Positions 1 to 9,402 are shown, counted from the first letter of the stretch. The stretch: 64,000 bases of DNA from Bradyrhizobium diversitatis (GCF_016031635.1 NZ_JACEGD010000006.1:186001-250000); one strand, 5' to 3'. Numbers and translations are program-made. The notes: a model not told the origin generated them from the letters alone.

Positions 1-380
1 GCGCGATTGCGGGCCTTGCCGGTGCGCTCTACGTGAACTGGGGCGCGTTCGTCGGGCCGACCATCTTCAGCCTCTCGTTGTCGGCGGAGATCATCATCTG
101 GATCACGGTGGGCGGGTTGGGCACTTTGCTGGGTCCCATTGTTGGCTGCGTGCTCATCGAATACATCGTCGCCTATATCGGCTCGCAGCAGGCTCTGAAT
201 TCCAACCTCGTGCTCGGCGCCGTGCTGGTCGTCTTCGTGCTGCTGCTTCCGAAGGGACTGGTGCCGACGGCGCGCGACCTGCTGATGCGGCTCGTGCCCG
301 CACCGAAACCGAAGGCGCAACTCGCAGACGAGCAGTTAACGCCGTCGGTGGCGGCGTCCCACATGGCCGGAGCCGAATGA
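1..380 (+). CDS. urtC: Urea/branched-chain-type ABC transporter permease, C-terminal part (UrtC-like)
   Basis: This is the 3' end of a gene that begins before the window; the reading frame is open from base 3. The visible part of about 125 residues holds hydrophobic segments typical of the LivM/UrtC inner-membrane permease family: a GALYVNWGAFVGP stretch, then a membrane helix with WITVGGLGTLLGPIVG, another at NLVLGAVLVVFVLLLPKGL, and a short polar cytoplasmic tail ending MAGAE. The family moves urea, amides or branched-chain amino acids across the inner membrane together with two ATPases. The stop codon overlaps the next start (ATGA at 377-380), so it is translationally coupled to an ATPase with UrtD features. 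That neighbour and the urease genes downstream favour urea or short amides as substrate. The substrate call is inference; a LivM annotation would be equally defensible. Confidence 0.8.
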   Translation, partial: AIAGLAGALYVNWGAFVGPTIFSLSLSAEIIIWITVGGLGTLLGPIVGCVLIEYIVAYIGSQQALNSNLVLGAVLVVFVLLLPKGLVPTARDLLMRLVPAPKPKAQLADEQLTPSVAASHMAGAE

Positions 381-1111
381 CCATGGCGGACCTCGTACCC
401 CTCCTCAAGGCCGAGCACCTCACGATGCGTTTTGGTGGTGTCGTGGCCAATGACGACATCACCTTCACTTTGGAAGAGATGGAGCTGCGCTGCCTGATCG
501 GGCCCAATGGCGCCGGCAAGAGCACTTTCTTCAAGACGCTGACTGGACAGCTTGTGCCGACGTCGGGTGCGATTGCGTTTCGCGGTCAGCCGATCGCCGG
601 CAAGCTGTCGTACGAGATCGCCCGCATGGGAATTGGCATCAAGACCCAGGTGCCGAACGTCTTCAACGGCCTCTCGGTGCGAGAGAACATCTGGCTCGCC
701 GTTCGGCGGAAAGCGACGCCGCGCGCCCAGGGGCCCGCGGTCGATGCGGTATTGCAGATGATCCGGTTGACGGATCATGCCGATCGCATCGTGGCGACGC
801 TGTCACACGGCCAACGACAATGGGTCGAAATCGGCGTGGTGCTTGCGGCTGAGCCGGAATTGATCCTGCTCGATGAGCCGGCCGCAGGGATGACCGACGA
901 GGAGACACTGCACACAGCCGCCATCATCCGCGAGATCAACCAGACCCGCGCCATCATCGTCGTCGAGCACGACATGGAGTTCATCAAGCAGATCGCAAAG
1001 AAGGTGACGGTCTTTCATCAGGGGCGGGTGCTGGTCGAAGACACCGTGGACAAGGTCTTGGCGGATCAGCGCGTGCGCGACGTCTATCTCGGCAAGAAGG
1101 TGGCGGCATGA
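377..1111 (+). CDS. urtD: Urea-type ABC transporter ATP-binding protein UrtD
   Basis: A 244-residue ABC ATPase. Walker A is GPNGAGKST (about residues 37-45), the signature region is LSHGQRQWVEIG and Walker B is LILLDEPAAGMTDEE. The SHGQ-W-EIG signature followed by AGMTDEET is characteristic of UrtD rather than LivG, which normally has LSYGQQRRLEI. The protein would energise import through the UrtC-like permease encoded upstream. ATG at 377 overlaps the permease stop by 4 bp; a second ATG at 383 is also possible. The 3' end overlaps the next ATPase by ATGA at 1108-1111. urtA and urtB would be expected just upstream of the window. The ATPase family is certain; the urea specificity is inferred from motif and context. 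Confidence 0.87.
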   Translation: MTMADLVPLLKAEHLTMRFGGVVANDDITFTLEEMELRCLIGPNGAGKSTFFKTLTGQLVPTSGAIAFRGQPIAGKLSYEIARMGIGIKTQVPNVFNGLSVRENIWLAVRRKATPRAQGPAVDAVLQMIRLTDHADRIVATLSHGQRQWVEIGVVLAAEPELILLDEPAAGMTDEETLHTAAIIREINQTRAIIVVEHDMEFIKQIAKKVTVFHQGRVLVEDTVDKVLADQRVRDVYLGKKVAA

Positions 1112-1809
1112 GCGCGCTTCTCGAGGTCCGGGATCTACGATCGGGCTACGGCCGCATCCCAATCCTGTTTGGTCTCGACATGACGGTTCAGGATGGCGAG
1201 TATCTCGGTATTCTCGGCCACAACGGTATGGGCAAGACCACGACGCTGCGTGCGCTGATGGGGCATTTGCCAACGACGGGGGGCACCGTCACGTTCGCCG
1301 GCAAGCCGATCACCCATCTCAAGCCGCACGAGCGGTCGAGGCTTGGCATTGGGCTTGTGCCGCAAGGACGAGAGATATTTCCCGACCTGAGCGTCCTTGA
1401 GAACCTGCGAATGGGCCTGGCGGCGGCGCCGAAGGAGGACCGATCGGTCATCGACGCGGTGCTTCAGGACTTTCCGCGCCTGGTGCGACTGCTCGACCGA
1501 CGCGGTGGGGCCCTGTCGGGCGGTGAACAGCAATTGCTGGCATTGGCGCGCTGTCTCTGCACGAAACCCCGACTGATCCTGCTGGACGAGCCGACCGAGG
1601 GTATCCAGCCATCGATCATCGAAGAGATCGTCGAGACGCTGCTCGCACTGAAGAAGCAGTGGAACATGTCGCTGATCGTCGTCGAGCAGAACCTCGAGTT
1701 CATCACCTCACTGTCGGACCGAATTCTCAATATCCAAAAAGGGCGCATCACCGGGGAGCTCGACCGAGAAAGCCTTCTGGCTCGGGACGGCGCGATGCAT
1801 CCAAACTAG
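1108..1809 (+). CDS. urtE: Urea-type ABC transporter ATP-binding protein UrtE
   Basis: A 233-residue ABC ATPase with Walker A GHNGMGKTT (about residues 36-44), the motif PQGREIFPDLSVLENL, signature LSGGEQQLLALAR and Walker B LILLDEPTEGIQPSI. GIQPSII after Walker B is the usual UrtE/LivF pattern. It pairs with the UrtD-like ATPase, with which it overlaps by 4 bp (ATGA), to power the same importer. It is the last transporter gene. An 84-bp gap then separates it from the amidase, which has its own Shine-Dalgarno-like AAAGGA; the same strand and functional fit suggest one transcript, but the gap could hold a secondary promoter. LivF remains an alternative name if the substrate is an amino acid or amide rather than urea. 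Confidence 0.87.
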   Translation: MSALLEVRDLRSGYGRIPILFGLDMTVQDGEYLGILGHNGMGKTTTLRALMGHLPTTGGTVTFAGKPITHLKPHERSRLGIGLVPQGREIFPDLSVLENLRMGLAAAPKEDRSVIDAVLQDFPRLVRLLDRRGGALSGGEQQLLALARCLCTKPRLILLDEPTEGIQPSIIEEIVETLLALKKQWNMSLIVVEQNLEFITSLSDRILNIQKGRITGELDRESLLARDGAMHPN

Positions 1810-1893
1810 GTTCAATCTCCGGCGCCGCTGCGCCCGTCGTTACGATCGCTGGTTGTCTTGCTGCCGGCTTGTCCTCACAAGAAAGGATGACTT

Positions 1894-3408
1894 ATGTCTA
1901 TCAAACGCCCGACTGCCGAAGATGTCGCCGAGCTCGCCGCGAGCCTGCACATGAACATGACGGTCGAAGAAGCCGGAAGCTATCTTGCCCTCATGGGCGG
2001 GATGTTCGACGCCTACGACGTCATCGACGAGTTGCCGAACCCGCTGCCGCCGGTCAAATATCCGCGCATGCCGGGCTCCAAGCCGATGCCGAAGGACAAC
2101 AAGTACGGCGCGTGGGCGATCAAGACCGAGGTCAAGGGCGCAGCCACCGGCAAGCTCGCGGGTCGTACCATCGTGCTGAAGGACAACGTCGCCTTGGCCG
2201 GCGTCCCCATGATGAACGGCTCGACCACGCTCGAGGGCTTCATTCCCGCCGCCGACGCAACGATCGTGACCCGCATACTCGATGCCGGCGGCACCATCGT
2301 CGGCAAGGCCGTGTGCGAGCATTTCTGCCTGTCCGGCGGCAGCCACACCTCCAATCCTGCACCGGTTCACAATCCCCTCAAGATGGGGTATTCGGCCGGT
2401 GGCTCCTCGTCGGGAAGCGCCGCGCTGGTCGCAGCCGGCGAGGTCGACATGGCGATCGGCGGCGATCAAGGCGGCTCGATCCGGATCCCGGCATCCTATT
2501 GTGGCATCTACGGCATGAAGGCGACGCACGGGCTCGTGCCGTATACGGGCGTGATGCCGATCGAATCGACCATCGACCACACCGGCCCGATGACGGCCAA
2601 CGTCGCCGACAACGCGCTGTTGCTGGAGGTGCTGGCCGGCGCCGACGGGCTAGATCCGCGCCAATATGCGCCGAAGGTCACGAGCTACACCGAGATGCTC
2701 CGCAAGGGCGTCAAGGGCATGAAGATCGGCATCCTCAAGGAGGGATTTGCCGTTGCGAACATGCAGGAAGGCGTTGCGTCCAAGGTGAAGGCCGGCGCAG
2801 AGCGTTTCGCAAAGCTCGGCGCCAGCGTGTCGGAAGTTTCGATTCCTGAACATCTTCATGCACTCGCGGCCTGGAACCCGATCACGCTGGAAGGATTCCT
2901 GGTCCAGATGATGATCGGCAACGGCATGGGCTTCAACTGGAAGGGCCTCTATGACGTGGGCCTGCTCGACGCCCATTCCGGTTGGCGTAGCCGTGCCGAC
3001 GACCTGTCGGAAACGCTCAAGCTCACAATGCTGGTCGGGCAGTGGGGCGTCAGCCACTATCGCGGTCGTTACTATGCCAAGTCACGCAACATCGCGATCG
3101 CTGCCAAGGCGGCCTATGATGCGGTATTCGGCTCTTACGATCTGCTGCTGATGCCGACCTTGCCCTGTGTCGCCACGCCGATCCCGGCCAAGGATGCGCC
3201 GCTCGCCGAGATTGTCCAACGTGCCTTTGAAATGACGGCCACGACCAGTCCGTTTGACGTAACCGGTCATCCCGCGATGACCATTCCCTGCGGCTTGTCG
3301 GACGGCCTTCCGGTCGGCCTGATGCTGATCGCCAAGGACTATAACGAGGCGACCATCTACCAGGCGGCGAGCGCCTTCGAAGCCGACGGTGATTGGAAGA
3401 AATTCTGA
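1894..3408 (+). CDS. Amidase signature enzyme, RhAmidase type
   Basis: A 504-residue amidase hydrolysing a carboxamide to acid and ammonia. The amidase-signature catalytic triad is visible: Lys96 in [10 protein letters not shown], cis-Ser171 in the [10 protein letters not shown] loop and nucleophile Ser195 in [12 protein letters not shown]. These positions coincide with those I recall for the Rhodococcus enantioselective amidase RhAmidase, and the long N-terminal helical region (about 1-80) and the closing motif [15 protein letters not shown] also match that enzyme. ATG at 1894 has AAGAAAGGA about 8 bases upstream. No nitrile hydratase gene is visible nearby, unlike the classical RhAmidase setting; instead the gene sits between a urea/amide-type importer and a urease operon. 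The natural substrate is unknown; an imported small amide is the likely guess. The stop overlaps the next start (TGATG). Confidence 0.9.
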   Translation: MSIKRPTAEDVAELAASLHMNMTVEEAGSYLALMGGMFDAYDVIDELPNPLPPVKYPRMPGSKPMPKDNKYGAWAIKTEVKGAATGKLAGRTIVLKDNVALAGVPMMNGSTTLEGFIPAADATIVTRILDAGGTIVGKAVCEHFCLSGGSHTSNPAPVHNPLKMGYSAGGSSSGSAALVAAGEVDMAIGGDQGGSIRIPASYCGIYGMKATHGLVPYTGVMPIESTIDHTGPMTANVADNALLLEVLAGADGLDPRQYAPKVTSYTEMLRKGVKGMKIGILKEGFAVANMQEGVASKVKAGAERFAKLGASVSEVSIPEHLHALAAWNPITLEGFLVQMMIGNGMGFNWKGLYDVGLLDAHSGWRSRADDLSETLKLTMLVGQWGVSHYRGRYYAKSRNIAIAAKAAYDAVFGSYDLLLMPTLPCVATPIPAKDAPLAEIVQRAFEMTATTSPFDVTGHPAMTIPCGLSDGLPVGLMLIAKDYNEATIYQAASAFEADGDWKKF

Positions 3409-3710
3409 TGATCACCATCACCGCTGTCATCAGGGCAAAGTCCGGGCATGAGACCACGATGCGCGACGCGTTGATGGCCGTCGCCGAAAATGTCGCGGCC
3501 AACGAGCCTGATACGATCGGATTCTTCATCTCGCAGAGCGAGGAGGACCCGTGTGTGTTCACGACGTATGAGCGATTTGCCGACAAGGCCGCGATGGATC
3601 GCCACAACAGCTCGGCGGTCGTCGCGACCTTCTTCGGAATTGCCAAGCCCATCCTGGATGGCGAGGTCACTTTGGTGACCTCGAGGGAGGTGTCGGCAAC
3701 GATGCGGTGA
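3408..3710 (+). CDS. ABM-fold (antibiotic biosynthesis monooxygenase-like) small protein
   Basis: A 100-residue protein of the dimeric alpha/beta-barrel ABM family. It starts [15 protein letters not shown], has the helix LMAVAENVAANEP, and then the family's strand pattern around IGFFISQSEEDP and VFTTYERFADKAAMDRHNSS. ATG at 3408 overlaps the amidase stop by one base; a TTG further upstream in frame (3393) would lie inside the amidase and is not needed. ABM proteins include quinol monooxygenases and many proteins of unknown role, so a specific reaction cannot be given. Coupling to the amidase suggests a role in processing the same substrate. Family call moderately sure; function unknown. Confidence 0.75.
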   Translation: MITITAVIRAKSGHETTMRDALMAVAENVAANEPDTIGFFISQSEEDPCVFTTYERFADKAAMDRHNSSAVVATFFGIAKPILDGEVTLVTSREVSATMR

Positions 3711-3743
3711 GGCGGGTCCATCTGTCATTTGCGGGAGGGTATC

Positions 3744-4196
3744 GTGACGTTACGGCTTCACGGCATCATCGGACGATGCGACGACGCGGCCTATGCAGGC
3801 CGTCTCCACCACGTCGAGCATCATGGCGGGATCGAACTCCTGTTCGTGCCGCCGTCCGACGTCGGCCGCAAGCGCTTTCGCTTGACGACCGATCGCGGTA
3901 CCGATTGCGCCGTCAGCCTGGACCGAGACGAGGACCTGGTCGACGGGGCACTGCTGTTTCTCGCACATGATCGCGCCATCATTGTCCGCTTCGGCGAGCA
4001 GGAATGCTGGCGATTGAAGCCCATCAACCAGGCTGCCGCGCTGAAGCTGGGCTGGAATGCCGGAAATCTGCATTGGCGGGTCCGTTTCGAGGGCGATCTC
4101 CTTGTTGTCCTGCTGGACGGGCCGCTCGACACTTACCGGGCACGGATCAAGGCGCTGCTCGACGCGGGCGAGATCGTGGAGAGCGATGCTGTTTGA
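3744..4196 (+). CDS. ureE: Urease accessory protein UreE (nickel metallochaperone)
   Basis: A 150-residue UreE-like protein that would deliver nickel to the urease apoenzyme in the cytoplasm. It has an N-terminal beta domain with RKRFRLTTDRGTDCAVSL, then the metal-binding domain with ECWRLKPINQAAALKLGWNAGN, the position where UreE proteins keep the region around the conserved metal-binding His (here WNAGNLHWRV). It lacks the His-rich C-terminal tail of the Klebsiella protein. GTG at 3744 is chosen because GGGAGGG lies 5-8 bases upstream; a TTG at 3729 is in frame but has no ribosome site. Its end overlaps ureF by 11 bp. It is one of five genes around ureC that make a complete urease set. Confidence 0.85.
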   Translation: MTLRLHGIIGRCDDAAYAGRLHHVEHHGGIELLFVPPSDVGRKRFRLTTDRGTDCAVSLDRDEDLVDGALLFLAHDRAIIVRFGEQECWRLKPINQAAALKLGWNAGNLHWRVRFEGDLLVVLLDGPLDTYRARIKALLDAGEIVESDAV

Positions 4197-4866
4197 CAGA
4201 TTGCAGACGCTGGCCTTGTTGCAGCTCGGGGACAGTGCCTACCCGGCCGGCGGCTTTGCGTTCTCCTGGGGGCTGGAAGGACTTGCTGCGGACGGCATGC
4301 TTGCCAATCGCAGCGAACTCGATCGGATCATTGCGGACCAGCTCGAGCGGCGCTGGGCAAGTATGGACCGTGTTTTGCTGCGCCAGGCCTTTCGGGCAGA
4401 GGATTGTGTGGCCATCGCGCGCGTGGATCGCCTGGCCGATGCGGCAACACCCTCGGCCGAAATGCGGGAAGGATCGCGGCGCGCGGGCAGAGCGCTACTC
4501 GGGGTATGGTTCAAGCTCGATGGACCGCTATCGGTCGCCTACCGTGGCCTGGTGTCGTCGGACACCAGGCTAGGCCATCTGGCCGTTGTGCAGGCCGTCG
4601 TCGGCCGGGACGCGGGGCTCAGCCTGGAGGCCGCAGAGCTGGTCTCGGGCTGGACGCTCGTGACCGGCCTCGTCAGCGCAGCCGTAAGGCTCGGGATCAT
4701 CGGCCACATCGAGGCGCAGCGCAGCCAGGAAGCCGCACGCATGTTGCTGGCGCGACTGCTCGAGGAAACTCCGCCGCCCGATGCGCTGCCTGCGAGCTTC
4801 ACGCCATTCATCGACATCGCGGTTTCGCGTGGACCGCTGCGACATATCCGCATGTTCACGACTTGA
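4186..4866 (+). CDS. ureF: Urease accessory protein UreF
   Basis: A 226-residue UreF. The family's opening is clear: LLQLGDSAYPAGGFAFSWGLEGL (the D-S-x-P-x-G-x-F-x-S-x-GLE pattern, residues about 9-31), and the rest is alpha-helical. UreF works with UreD and UreG as a GTPase-regulating part of the nickel-insertion complex. ATG at 4186 overlaps the ureE stop by 11 bp; the frame stays open upstream to 4057, but that stretch lies inside ureE and reads as a shadow. The C-terminal region ends SRGPLRHIRMFTT. A short gap with GAGAGGG leads into the fused ureAB gene. Confidence 0.88.
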   Translation: MLFDRLQTLALLQLGDSAYPAGGFAFSWGLEGLAADGMLANRSELDRIIADQLERRWASMDRVLLRQAFRAEDCVAIARVDRLADAATPSAEMREGSRRAGRALLGVWFKLDGPLSVAYRGLVSSDTRLGHLAVVQAVVGRDAGLSLEAAELVSGWTLVTGLVSAAVRLGIIGHIEAQRSQEAARMLLARLLEETPPPDALPASFTPFIDIAVSRGPLRHIRMFTT

Positions 4867-4882
4867 GAGAGGGTGCACTTCC

Positions 4883-5581
4883 ATGATGAACCTTTCACCG
4901 ACCGAGATGGATCGCCTCGTCATCTTCAATGCCGCGCAAATGGCGCGCCGCAATCGGTCACTTGGAATCCGGCTGAGCCATCCGGAGGCGGTCGCCTACA
5001 TCACAGACGAGGTCATGACCGCGGCGCGCCGTAACCTGCCTTACGCAGAGATCCGCGACATGGCAGGCCGATTGTTGACATGGGACGATGTCGAGCCGGG
5101 CGTCGGGCAGATGATTCCGATGCTCTATATCGAATGCATGTTCGCGGAAGGGACCAAGGTGATGGCGCTTTTCGAGCCGGTCGGTCCCAGTGACACATCG
5201 GTCGTGGACGATATCGTGCCCGGTGAGATCATCCCGGGTGACGGAGACATTGAGAGCTTCGCGAGCCTAGCTGCGATCACCATCGATGTCACGAATACCG
5301 GCGACCGTGACGTTCAGGTTCGCAGCCACACCCATTTCTTCGAGGTCAATCGCGCCTTGCTCTTCGATCGCGCGGCAGCCTGGGGAAGGAAAGTCGACCG
5401 TCCCGCGGGGGCCGGTATCCGTTTCGAGCCGGGGGTCACCAAGTCCGTGCGGCTGGTCCCGATCTCGGGTGATCGCGTCGTGCATGGGCAGGCAGGCCTC
5501 GTCAACGGTTCGTTGGATGCGCCGTCGGCGAGGGATGATGCGCTTCAACGGGCTCGCGCCCGCGGCTATCTGGGAGCCTGA
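4883..5581 (+). CDS. ureAB: Urease gamma/beta subunit fusion (UreAB)
   Basis: A 232-residue structural subunit in which UreA (gamma, about residues 1-105) and UreB (beta, about 120-225) are one chain. The UreA part begins MNLSPTEMDRLVIFNAAQMA and has LSHPEAVAYITDEVMTAAR. The UreB part begins VPGEIIPGDGDIE and carries VRSHTHFFEVNRAL and RFEPGVTKSVRLV; SHTHFFE replaces the usual SHYHFFE. Such fusions are known in Helicobacter UreA and in some second urease copies of other bacteria. ATG at 4883 has GAGAGGG about 10 bases upstream; a second ATG follows at 4886. The partner ureC starts 2 bp after the stop. The linker region and some UreB positions diverge from ordinary enterobacterial urease. Confidence 0.88.
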   Translation: MMNLSPTEMDRLVIFNAAQMARRNRSLGIRLSHPEAVAYITDEVMTAARRNLPYAEIRDMAGRLLTWDDVEPGVGQMIPMLYIECMFAEGTKVMALFEPVGPSDTSVVDDIVPGEIIPGDGDIESFASLAAITIDVTNTGDRDVQVRSHTHFFEVNRALLFDRAAAWGRKVDRPAGAGIRFEPGVTKSVRLVPISGDRVVHGQAGLVNGSLDAPSARDDALQRARARGYLGA

Positions 5582-5583
5582 CC

Positions 5584-7290
5584 ATGGCCACACTGTCACG
5601 CAGGGCCTACGGCGAACTCTACGGGCCCACCAAAGGCGACCTCGTGCGATTGGCCGATACCAGTCTGCTCGCCGAGATCGAGCACGACTACACCACCTAC
5701 GGGCACGAACTGCTGGTTGGTGCGGGAAAGAACCTGCGCGATGGTGAAGGCGTCAACGCCTACAGGACTGCCTCGCACAAGGCTCTCGACGTTGTCATCA
5801 AGAACGCCACCATCGTCGACGCAGTCGCCGGCATCGTGAAGGCCGACATCGGCATCCGTGACGGGCGCATCGTTGGCATCGGCAAGGCCGGCAATCCCGA
5901 CGTGATGCCTGACGTGCATCCCGACATGGTCGTGGGTCACACGACGGCGCCGATTGCTGGCGGTCCTTTCATCGTCACCGCCGGCGCCATTGAGTCGCAC
6001 GCGCACCTGATCTCGCCCGAGCAATCCGACCATGCGCTTTCCGGCGGGACGACCACCCTGGTCGGGAACGGATCAGGACCGGTTTTTGACGTCGGCAGCG
6101 GGGCCGCTTCGACCTTCGCGCGCTTCCTGCAGGCGATCGAGTTCTCCCCGCTCAATTTTGCCTTGTTCGGACGTGCGGGGTCCAACCCCGAGGCGATCGA
6201 GGAAGCGGTTGCGGCCGGCGGCATGTCCGTGAAGATTCACGAGGATTTCGGCGCCGCCCCCGCGGTGATTGACCAGAGCCTCATTGCGGCAGATCGCAAT
6301 GATTTCGCGGTTCACCTCCACACCGACTCGATCAACGAATACGGTTTTTGCGAGGATACGATGGCGGCCGTCGAGGGGCGCACCATCCATATGTATCACG
6401 TGGAGGGCGCCGGCGGCGGGCACGCCCCGGACCTGCTCAAGGTCGTGTCGTGGGACAACGTTATTCCCTCGTCGACCAATCCGACCAATCCTTACACGTC
6501 CTACGGCATGGAAGAGGGCGTGCCGATGACGATGATCTGTCATCAGCTCAATTACAATGCGCCCGAGGACGTGATGTTCGGCGAGGCGCGGGTGCGCGCC
6601 CAGTCGATGGCGGCGGAAGACTTTCTGCACGACATGGGGGCGATCTCGATATTCGGCACGGATACGCAAGGCATGGGGCGCCTCGCCGAGAACGTCGCGA
6701 AGTGCTGGCAGCTCGCGAGCGTCATGAAGGACCGGATCGGCCGCCTGCCCGAGGAAAGGACGGCACGTGCGGACAATGAGCGCATCAAGCGCTACATTGC
6801 CAAGCTGACCATCAATCCCGCCATTGCGGTGGGCATCGATCACCTCGTCGGCTCGATCGAGCCCGGCAAGATGGCCGATCTCGTTCTCTGGCCCCGCGCT
6901 TCCTTCGGCATCAAGCCCTATATGGTGATCAAGAACGGTTTTGTCGTCTGGGCAGCCATGGGCGACGGCAACGGTAGCCTCGGTCTGTCGGAACCGATGA
7001 TCCAGAAGCGGATGTGGGGGGCGCTCGGTGCCGCACCGCAAAGGCTGGGCGTCAACTTCATGTCGAAGCTCGCCATGGATGCCGATGTGACCCGCAAGCT
7101 CGGCCTTGAGCGCGCCCCCGTCCAGATCAAGAATGTACGGAAGTTGCGGAAGGCAGACATGTTGCGCAATACCGCGACACCGCATGTCGAGGTCGACCCG
7201 CAAACGTTCGAGGTTCGGGCTGATGGGAAGCTTCTGATGTGCCCGCCAGCGACGAAGGTGCCGTTGGCAAGACGGTATATGCTCCGATGA
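5584..7290 (+). CDS. ureC: Urease alpha subunit UreC (divergent)
   Basis: The 568-residue catalytic subunit, which hydrolyses urea to ammonia and carbamate. All expected active-site residues can be placed: His139 and His141 in [10 protein letters not shown], carbamylated Lys217 and His219 in KIHEDFG, His246 in [11 protein letters not shown], His272 in [14 protein letters not shown], flap Cys319-His320 in MICHQLN, and Asp360 in GTDTQGMGR. Except for the first two His, the numbering equals that of Klebsiella UreC. The surroundings are unusual: canonical DTHIHFICPQQ is [16 protein letters not shown] is CHQLN, and SSDSQAMGR is GTDTQGMGR. So the enzyme should be active but belongs to a divergent urease branch. 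ATG at 5584 follows the ureAB stop by 2 bases. The end overlaps ureG. Confidence 0.93.
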   Translation: MATLSRRAYGELYGPTKGDLVRLADTSLLAEIEHDYTTYGHELLVGAGKNLRDGEGVNAYRTASHKALDVVIKNATIVDAVAGIVKADIGIRDGRIVGIGKAGNPDVMPDVHPDMVVGHTTAPIAGGPFIVTAGAIESHAHLISPEQSDHALSGGTTTLVGNGSGPVFDVGSGAASTFARFLQAIEFSPLNFALFGRAGSNPEAIEEAVAAGGMSVKIHEDFGAAPAVIDQSLIAADRNDFAVHLHTDSINEYGFCEDTMAAVEGRTIHMYHVEGAGGGHAPDLLKVVSWDNVIPSSTNPTNPYTSYGMEEGVPMTMICHQLNYNAPEDVMFGEARVRAQSMAAEDFLHDMGAISIFGTDTQGMGRLAENVAKCWQLASVMKDRIGRLPEERTARADNERIKRYIAKLTINPAIAVGIDHLVGSIEPGKMADLVLWPRASFGIKPYMVIKNGFVVWAAMGDGNGSLGLSEPMIQKRMWGALGAAPQRLGVNFMSKLAMDADVTRKLGLERAPVQIKNVRKLRKADMLRNTATPHVEVDPQTFEVRADGKLLMCPPATKVPLARRYMLR

Positions 7291-7937
7291 GCCGGCTCTT
7301 GCTCAACAATGGATTGGCGCAGCCACGGATCGCGGCCGCACGGGTTGGAATCGGAGGACCGGTCGGTTCAGGCAAGACTGCATTGGTGGAGTGCTTGATT
7401 CCAGCACTCGTTGCGCGGGGCATCGATATCGCCGTCATCACCAACGATCTCGTCACGGCTGAAGACGCCGAGCGGATCAGGCGCTCCGGGCTGATCGATC
7501 CGGCACGGGTGTCGGCGGTCGAGGCGGGCGCGTGTCCGCACACCGTCATTCGCGAGGACCCCACACTCAACATTGAAGCCGCGGATGAGCTCGAACGCCG
7601 TTTCCCGGGAGTCGAGCTGATCCTGCTCGAAAGTGGTGGTGACAATCTCGCCTCGACGTTCTCGCGCGATCTGACGGACTTTTGGATGTTCGTGATCGAT
7701 GTCGCCGGAGGCGACGATATTCCGCGCAAGCGCGGTCCGGGCGTCATTCGCGCCGATCTTCTCGTCATCAACAAGGTCGATCTGGCGCCTTACGTTGGCG
7801 TAGATTTGGAGCGCATGTATCGAGACGCATTGAACGTCCGAGGAGATCGCCCGGTACTGCTCACCAATTGTCGTCGCGGTGACGGTATCGAATCGATCGT
7901 CGATCTCCTCGAGCGCGAAGTGTTGTTCAAGACATGA
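7287..7937 (+). CDS. ureG: Urease accessory GTPase UreG
   Basis: A 216-residue SIMIBI-class GTPase driving nickel insertion into urease. The P-loop is GGPVGSGKT (residues 23-31), followed by [12 protein letters not shown], the nickel-binding CPH in [23 protein letters not shown] and the base-specificity motif NKVD. ATG at 7287 overlaps the ureC stop as ATGA and gives a normal UreG length; an in-frame ATG at 7239 would add 16 residues and overlap ureC by 52 bp. The 3' end overlaps ureD by 4 bp. No His-rich N-terminus is present, so nickel storage by UreG is unlikely. Confidence 0.93.
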   Translation: MSRLLLNNGLAQPRIAAARVGIGGPVGSGKTALVECLIPALVARGIDIAVITNDLVTAEDAERIRRSGLIDPARVSAVEAGACPHTVIREDPTLNIEAADELERRFPGVELILLESGGDNLASTFSRDLTDFWMFVIDVAGGDDIPRKRGPGVIRADLLVINKVDLAPYVGVDLERMYRDALNVRGDRPVLLTNCRRGDGIESIVDLLEREVLFKT

Positions 7938-8863
7938 ACGATGCAGCGGCGAGCGACGCAGCGCGGCTCGACCTTAGCTTCGTTCGGCGTGCCAACCGTA
8001 CTGTGATCGACCGACGGAACTTCGCTTGGCCATTCGTGCTGACGCGCAGCTTTCACGTCGATCCGGACCGGCCGGATCGCCTCAGTGTGATTGTGCAGAC
8101 GGCAAGCGGCGCGATTCACGGAGAGGACAGCCTTGCACAACGTCTCGAGCTCGGCCCGGGGACGGCCGTTTGCCTGACCAATCAGGGCGCGACGTCGGTT
8201 CATCGCGCCGACCCCGCCGCGCGCGCTGTCGAGACGGTGGAGCTTGATGTCGCGAGCAAGGCCAGTCTCGAATACCTGCCGGAGCCTCGCATCCTGTTTC
8301 CCGAGGCGGCATTGTCGCAGACGATCGAGCTTGACTGCGCGCCCGACGCCTATGCGTTGATCGTCGATGCATTCACGATGCACGACCCCTGTGGCGGAGC
8401 GCGCCACTTCCGCGAGCTGGAGTCGACGTTCTGCCTGCGAAGATCGGGTGGCGAGCCGCTGCTGATGGAGCGGACGCGTCTATCTCGCCCAGACCGAAGC
8501 CTCTTTCATGGCTACGGGGCCTTCGGATCGGCATTCATTGTGCTGCCCCCTGCACATGATCTGGGAGAGCTGCAAGGGAAGTTGGCAGCAGCGCTAGAGC
8601 GAATCAAAGGGCTCTATGGCGCAGTGAGCGCGTCCCCGGCACAGGCTGGGCTCTCGATCCGTCTCGCCGCCCTGGACCTAAGATATATCCGTCAAGCGTT
8701 TGAGAAGATCAGACTAATCTACCGCGAAACGCTCTCGGAATGGATTGACGGAATTCGTTCTGAGAACTTGTCCATCACCGAGACAGATGCAGGTCACGAT
8801 GCGAGGCTTGAAGAGCCGGCGTCAGTATCGCACCGGGGCGCGGCGAGCTGTGAGCGACGCTGA
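7934..8863 (+). CDS. ureD: Urease accessory protein UreD/UreH
   Basis: A 309-residue UreD, the scaffold that binds apo-urease together with UreF and UreG. Family features are the opening [17 protein letters not shown], the strand [35 protein letters not shown], and [16 protein letters not shown] (the near-invariant P-x-P-x-I-x-F region). ATG at 7934 overlaps the ureG stop as ATGA. It is the last gene of the operon; having ureD at the end differs from the common ureDABC order. The last 40 residues are rich in Arg, Ser and Glu and probably disordered. A 539-bp non-coding stretch follows. Confidence 0.88.
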   Translation: MNDAAASDAARLDLSFVRRANRTVIDRRNFAWPFVLTRSFHVDPDRPDRLSVIVQTASGAIHGEDSLAQRLELGPGTAVCLTNQGATSVHRADPAARAVETVELDVASKASLEYLPEPRILFPEAALSQTIELDCAPDAYALIVDAFTMHDPCGGARHFRELESTFCLRRSGGEPLLMERTRLSRPDRSLFHGYGAFGSAFIVLPPAHDLGELQGKLAAALERIKGLYGAVSASPAQAGLSIRLAALDLRYIRQAFEKIRLIYRETLSEWIDGIRSENLSITETDAGHDARLEEPASVSHRGAASCERR

Positions 8864-9219
8864 GAACAGCGACCGACGCGATGATGGAGCGAGCCCATCT
8901 GGAAGCAGAAGCCTTGATTCGGGATGTGGTTTCCGATCAGGGGTGAAAGTGGACATCGCCTATGGCGACGTGTTGCGATCATTGCGCAAATGATGTCCGT
9001 ACCGCTTGCCCATCTTGGAAGCGCACAAGAGTTGGAAGGAGGTGCGACATCCTGCGCATGGCCCTCCACTGCGCGGGTCTGAGGACTTCGAGTGTCTTGA
9101 TGCGCGATCCAAGGCGGCAAAGGTCTTTCTGGGAACGGGCGATACGCAACCTGCTCGGAACGGTCGGAAATCCGAGACGGAGCAACGGAGTCTCGCCGAG
9201 ATGCTGCATGCGGACCAAG

Positions 9220-9236
9220 ATTAGAACGGTTTGAAA
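9220..9236. promoter_or_regulatory. Candidate Irr/ICE-type iron box
   Basis: ATTAGAACGGTTTGAAA matches 11 of 14 informative positions of the palindrome TTTAGAA-N3-TTCTAAA, which I recall as the rhizobial iron control element bound by Irr. It lies 167 bp before the receptor start. Matches of the same left arm occur before mbtH and the exporter gene. By-eye match only. Confidence 0.4.
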
Positions 9237-9313
9237 ATAGAAACATTCAAAGATTGAGCGGCGTCATTCGAGGTCGGCAACGATCGTCCAATCGCGACGG
9301 CTTGTCGTGCAAC

Positions 9314-9330
9314 CTTAGATAACTTCTAGT
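9314..9330. promoter_or_regulatory. Second, weaker candidate Irr/ICE-type box
   Basis: CTTAGATAACTTCTAGT matches 10 of 14 positions of the recalled TTTAGAA-N3-TTCTAAA element, with intact cores TTAGA and TTCTA at the right spacing. It lies 73 bp before the receptor start, closer to a probable core promoter than the box at 9220. Confidence 0.35.
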
Positions 9331-9402
9331 TCTCCATCCCTTCTCGGAGCACCCGCGTATGTTAGGAAGCGCGGGGACCTGTAGTGGAATTGGGGTGCAG
9401 GA

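Larger units (their letters stand above)
8864..9402. other. Intergenic region between urease operon and TonB receptor
   Basis: This 539-bp stretch has no convincing gene. Short open frames on both strands (for example 8962-9234 + and 8979-9218 -) show no recognisable family and no ribosome site. Its 3' third must hold the promoter of the siderophore receptor and contains two candidate iron-control boxes, at 9220-9236 and 9314-9330. Confidence 0.6.

Noticed and set aside
1659..2849. 396-codon + strand frame overlapping urtE and the amidase gene
   Set aside because: Out of frame with both well-supported genes and Arg-rich with no recognisable domain.
8962..9234. 90-codon + strand frame upstream of the receptor
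   Set aside because: No ribosome site or family match, composition like random translation, and it runs into the candidate iron box.
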